From Levilactobacillus fuyuanensis (GTDB lineage Bacteria; Bacillota; Bacilli; Lactobacillales; Lactobacillaceae): DNA of 64,000 nt. A program made the position numbers and the translations under genes. Each line of letters begins with the position of its first letter. Position 1 is the stretch's first letter. Below are positions 61,161 to 64,000 of this stretch, piece by piece. The stretch is from the NCBI RefSeq assembly GCF_003946395.1, contig NZ_RHNZ01000002.1:1-64000 (forward strand), written 5' to 3'. A model generated the notes under the pieces. It did no database searches. It saw only the letters and a list, made by a program, of their open reading frames with translations, and had not been told where the DNA came from.

Positions 61161-61258
61161 TATTCCCCCTAGATAGTGTTGACGACGAGTTGACCGATAA
61201 TCTCGCGCCAGTCGGTTACAAGGCAGCTTCACTGAGTTCGTGAATCCTATCGGGAATT
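61161..61258 (-). promoter_or_regulatory. SMK box (SAM-III) riboswitch of metK
   Basis: On the minus strand ATTCCCGATAGGAT, GCCTTGTAACCGA and AGGGGGAAT appear in the order of the SMK box. The ATTCCC strand can pair with GGGGGAAT, which contains the Shine-Dalgarno sequence of metK, so SAM binding hides the ribosome site. The P3 and linker regions are longer than in the Enterococcus minimal element. Confidence 0.93.
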
Positions 61259-61399
61259 GACTCATAACTTAAGCATTCTAACATATATTAATGAGGGATA
61301 AAAGAAACCTTGGCGTTTTTTTCAAAGAATGATTGACCAGGGTCAAAACAATATCTATTATAAAGGATAAGACTAAATCAGTTGAAACGGAGCGATTCC

Positions 61400-62107
61400 A
61401 TGACCACAATCATGGCCTTCTTAAAAAATAAGACGGTACAACAATTATTTATTTTCACTTTTTTTCAAAATTTACTTTGGTGGGTCGCTGGATCGACCGC
61501 CGCTACGGGAACGCCCCTGGCGACGAACATTAAGGTCTACCTCGGCGGATATGGCATCCTCGTGGCAGCTGGCTACTTCTTGATTCTCAAGCGCCACTTT
61601 CAATCCCACATTGGGCCGATCCTCGTGGTTGCAGCGGCCACGTTAGGCTTACTGGCTGCCCCTCACGACCACCTGCTGCAGTTATTTGCGATTCTATTGT
61701 GTGTCTTTCTGGTCCTGGCATGCGTTCCTCAATTGGGCTTGCAGTCTGCCTATGGCCTCGTGGTCTTTAGCTTCCTGGCCGGTTGCGGGGTTCCCGTGAT
61801 TCTGTTCTTCCTTCGCAACCATTACCTGGCAACGCAATTTTTGATGCCAATGGTACCGTTAGTCGCTAGCTACCTAGTCTTCTTTGAGCCTTACTACTTA
61901 ACGAAGGAACGCGACTGGCGCTGGACGCTGCTCACCCCTGTCATCTTAATTCTGACGCTGTTTACGCTGGGATTCTCGTGGCAGGTCCTCATTGCCGGCA
62001 TCCTGGCCCTCGCCTACTGGTGGCTGCAACCCAAGATCAATGATAACTACCGATTGGTGACAACCAGTGTCGTCCAACTTATCTTAGGCCTCCTGATTTT
62101 CGATTAA
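61400..62107 (+). CDS. Multi-spanning membrane protein of unknown function
   Basis: 235 aa from the ATG at 61400 behind ACGGAGCGATTCC; the TTG at 61382 lies before that site. Seven or eight hydrophobic segments cover most of the sequence, with two charged loops (KRHFQSH, TKERDWRW). I do not recognise a family. Confidence 0.75.
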   Translation: MTTIMAFLKNKTVQQLFIFTFFQNLLWWVAGSTAATGTPLATNIKVYLGGYGILVAAGYFLILKRHFQSHIGPILVVAAATLGLLAAPHDHLLQLFAILLCVFLVLACVPQLGLQSAYGLVVFSFLAGCGVPVILFFLRNHYLATQFLMPMVPLVASYLVFFEPYYLTKERDWRWTLLTPVILILTLFTLGFSWQVLIAGILALAYWWLQPKINDNYRLVTTSVVQLILGLLIFD

Positions 62108-62229
62108 TTCATCAGAAAAGTAATATTTAGTTGCGTAAATTTAAAGTTTCGCTAAGCTCGCAGGCAATTGGTCCCCCTTCGCCAATTCTCGTGTTAAAAT
62201 GGGGCATCATTGAAATTGGAGGAACCCCT

Positions 62230-62574
62230 ATGCCTGAAATCAAAGTGATCGGTGACATCCTAAGTGGTAAGTTTCAGCCAACGTTAACGGGTAATACCAT
62301 TGTGGACGCTGCCTTGATCGATCGCTTTTGTCAAGGCCTAATCGCCGCACTTGCCCTATCACCACAATCCGTTCACGCTGAACATCACTGGGATCTCGTT
62401 GTTGATCCCGCAACCATCTACGTCGTGGACGAGCATATATTAGACGCTAGCGGCCATCAACGTAGTATGGCAAACATCATCCCCGTCAGCCACACGGCGC
62501 TGTTACGCGGCGAAGTCGGTGCGACTAAGCGTAAATTAGCGACTATCCTAGCTGCCCAGTCGTCAGCTAACTAA
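62230..62574 (+). CDS. Conserved-looking hypothetical protein
   Basis: 114 aa from the ATG at 62230 behind ATTGGAGGAACCCCT; the longer frame has no site. Soluble, with IKVIGDILSGKFQPTLTGN at the start and HHWDLVVDPATIYVVDEHILDASG in the middle. No family recognised. Own terminator downstream. Confidence 0.72.
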   Translation: MPEIKVIGDILSGKFQPTLTGNTIVDAALIDRFCQGLIAALALSPQSVHAEHHWDLVVDPATIYVVDEHILDASGHQRSMANIIPVSHTALLRGEVGATKRKLATILAAQSSAN

Positions 62575-62575
62575 T

Positions 62576-62613
62576 GAATCCAACTAGCAAAGTACTTGCG
62601 GTTGGATTTTTTC
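62576..62613 (+). terminator. Terminator after the 62230 gene
   Basis: AATCCAAC and GTTGGATT enclose a GCAA/TTGC inner stem, followed by TTTTC. Confidence 0.87.
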
Positions 62614-62695
62614 TTTGTCTTCATTTGCGGCCGTATGTCGTATCTGGTTACTCATATGTATCTGCCACTGTTCGTAGCAGATGAAGCGTCCTGAA

Positions 62696-63292
62696 CTAAG
62701 TGAAGTCTTTGATATGGAGAATAGCATCTTTGAGCCACATTGAGCGGGCTTCTAACCGTTGTTGCAGGCGCATCAGACCATCGACTGTCCCATACGGCTG
62801 CCCGTCAATGTAGAACTGGATCTTGTTCTGGTAGAGGTGATGATTCTGGATATCGTACGTCCGTCGTAATTTATAGCCCAATTGGACGTACGTGAGCGTT
62901 TCGACTGCGGTTCCCGTCTTGATATCGCAGGTATCCGCGCGCGACAGCTCATGTTGTGGAAAACAGTATTTCTGATGAGAATCCCGATCCCAGAACTCCA
63001 GTTGATAGGTCGCTGCAACTGACTTTTGCAAAAAACGACCGACTCGTGTGAAGAAGTTCCGTCGAAAGTGCGTTAGGTCACTCACGTCCTGGTAAAATAG
63101 CCGCTGATCGTGGTAATTCACGAGTGGTGCGTGCAAGGACTGTTCTAATGCAATCAGTGCCTCACGATGGGCTTTTTCGGCGGCTAAGAAAGTATCAATC
63201 TGGTCACGTTGACTCTGTGATAATGGCTGATTCAGCGTCTCGTTCGTTAATGCTTCCAGGGGACGTCGTGATTCTCTGCCTTCTATCGTCAT
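62696..63292 (-). CDS. Hypothetical protein
   Basis: 198 aa behind TAAGGAGAAAGC. An N-terminal helical region (QSQRDQIDTFLAAEKAHREALIALEQ) is followed by a mixed region with many aromatic residues (QKYCFPQHELSRADTCDIKTG). No membrane segment or signal peptide. No family recognised. Confidence 0.7.
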   Translation of the reverse strand: MTIEGRESRRPLEALTNETLNQPLSQSQRDQIDTFLAAEKAHREALIALEQSLHAPLVNYHDQRLFYQDVSDLTHFRRNFFTRVGRFLQKSVAATYQLEFWDRDSHQKYCFPQHELSRADTCDIKTGTAVETLTYVQLGYKLRRTYDIQNHHLYQNKIQFYIDGQPYGTVDGLMRLQQRLEARSMWLKDAILHIKDFT

Positions 63293-63589
63293 GCTTTCTC
63301 CTTAGGGTGGTACCTCTTATTAGGTCTCCACAAACCACAGCTTAACATGTAGGCATCCTAATTAACAGCTAATAACATTGGTAGACTGACCAGTATTAAG
63401 GCCAAGATACCGGTTATATGCAGAAATTTAAGCCGCAAAAGGTGAGGAGTAGGTTGCCCCAATGGATATACAACCAGATATCGCCTATTCATGCAGGATT
63501 AGTCTTAGCAAATCAGGTCAAAATTCGTCGATAAGCCTTCGAAATATGACTATCCTAAATTCTGACTGGTCTCGCTTCAACCCTCTCAT
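63293..63589. other. Intergenic region
   Basis: About 300 bp without a gene. A GGTGGTACC string at 63307-63315 resembles part of a T-box but lacks the rest. Nothing else stands out. Confidence 0.4.
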
Positions 63590-63618
63590 TTGTATTCCCC
63601 TCCTAACATCGGTATATT
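63590..63618 (+). promoter_or_regulatory. Promoter of the second YbjQ-family gene
   Basis: TTGTAT (63590-63595), 17 nt, TATATT (63613-63618), with the start codon 32 nt downstream. Confidence 0.72.
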
Positions 63619-63649
63619 AGGGATAACCCAACTGAGGAGGATGTACACT

Positions 63650-63970
63650 ATGGCAGAAATTCTGGTAACAACGACTGAAAAGATTCCCGGACAAGATTAC
63701 GAGGTTTTAGGTGAGGTCTTTGGCCTAACCACCCAATCCAAAAACATCATGCGTAACATCGGTGCTTCGTTGAAAAATGTGATCGGTGGTGAAATCAAGG
63801 ATTACACGAACATGTTGAACGAGTCACGGAACATCGCCATCGACCGGTTACGGCAAAATGCTATCGACATGGGTGCAGACGCCGTCGTCATGATGCGTTT
63901 TGATTCCGGTTCCATTGGTACAGATATGCAATCTGTGGCCGCTTACGGAACCGCCGTGAAATATCGCTAA
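63650..63970 (+). CDS. YbjQ/UPF0145-family protein
   Basis: 106 aa from the ATG at 63650 behind [72 protein letters not shown] and YGTAVKY are clear family matches, better than the paralog at 49468. It lacks cysteine, so the common metal-binding label is not supported. Function unknown. Confidence 0.92.
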   Translation: MAEILVTTTEKIPGQDYEVLGEVFGLTTQSKNIMRNIGASLKNVIGGEIKDYTNMLNESRNIAIDRLRQNAIDMGADAVVMMRFDSGSIGTDMQSVAAYGTAVKYR

Positions 63971-64000
63971 TTACCCCACAATAAGGAAAGTGTTACCACC

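Noticed and set aside
63303-63316. T-box riboswitch fragment (GGTGGTACC)
   Set aside because: The GCG of the motif, a terminator and a downstream regulated gene are all missing.

Overview
The window looks like a chromosomal segment of a lactobacillus (Lactobacillaceae, probably a heterofermenter near Levilactobacillus brevis). The grounds are the Bacillota gene orders, a GH65 phosphorylase paired with beta-phosphoglucomutase, a D-aspartate cross-bridge operon, an SMK-box before metK, and AGGAGG ribosome binding sites with frequent GTG and TTG starts. Species is an inference. Layout: (1) 1-12502, all on the minus strand, is a surface-glycoprotein locus. A very large adhesin with a KxYKxGKxW signal, a Ser/Ala-rich rod, Ig-like domains and a Ser-Asp repeat tract runs off the left edge. 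Upstream of it are two overlapping membrane-anchored matrixin-like genes, one with a broken zinc site, and three paralogous GT4 glycosyltransferases, one with a degenerate catalytic motif. This resembles the staphylococcal Sdr/SdgA-SdgB arrangement and is the best candidate here for an undescribed system. (2) 12.7-20.2 kb is a housekeeping block collinear with Bacillus yjbF-yjbO: coiA, pepF, spxH, relQ, nadK and rluD, with a degV gene added. (3) 20.3-32.4 kb holds trmB, a ytmP-like kinase, ecsAB, hit, a YtxH-like gene, prsA, yhaM-yhaN-yhaO and a YlbF-family gene. (4) 32.4-38.3 kb holds PBP1A, argR, argS behind a T-box, and tRNA-Gly. (5) 38.6-47.9 kb holds a secreted amidase, a reductase-like protein, the asnB-D-Asp ligase-aspartate racemase operon, a Crp/Fnr regulator and a C69 dipeptidase. 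(6) 47.9-52.3 kb is a patchwork: a uvrA 3' relic, a phage-head-type zinc domain on a membrane anchor, VanZ, YbjQ, tRNA-Leu, an OhrR-like regulator, a CPBP protease and a candidate small RNA with two CCCCC loops. (7) 52.5-64 kb holds the GH65/pgmB disaccharide pathway, HAD and deoxynucleoside kinase genes, an MFS exporter, metK and several unassigned genes. Between 24.0 and 35.7 kb, four intergenic spaces carry copies of one structured repeat. Their conserved blocks and paired arms of differing sequence (compensatory changes) suggest selection on an RNA or hairpin-DNA fold. No CRISPR array, intact insertion sequence, rRNA gene or prophage was seen.
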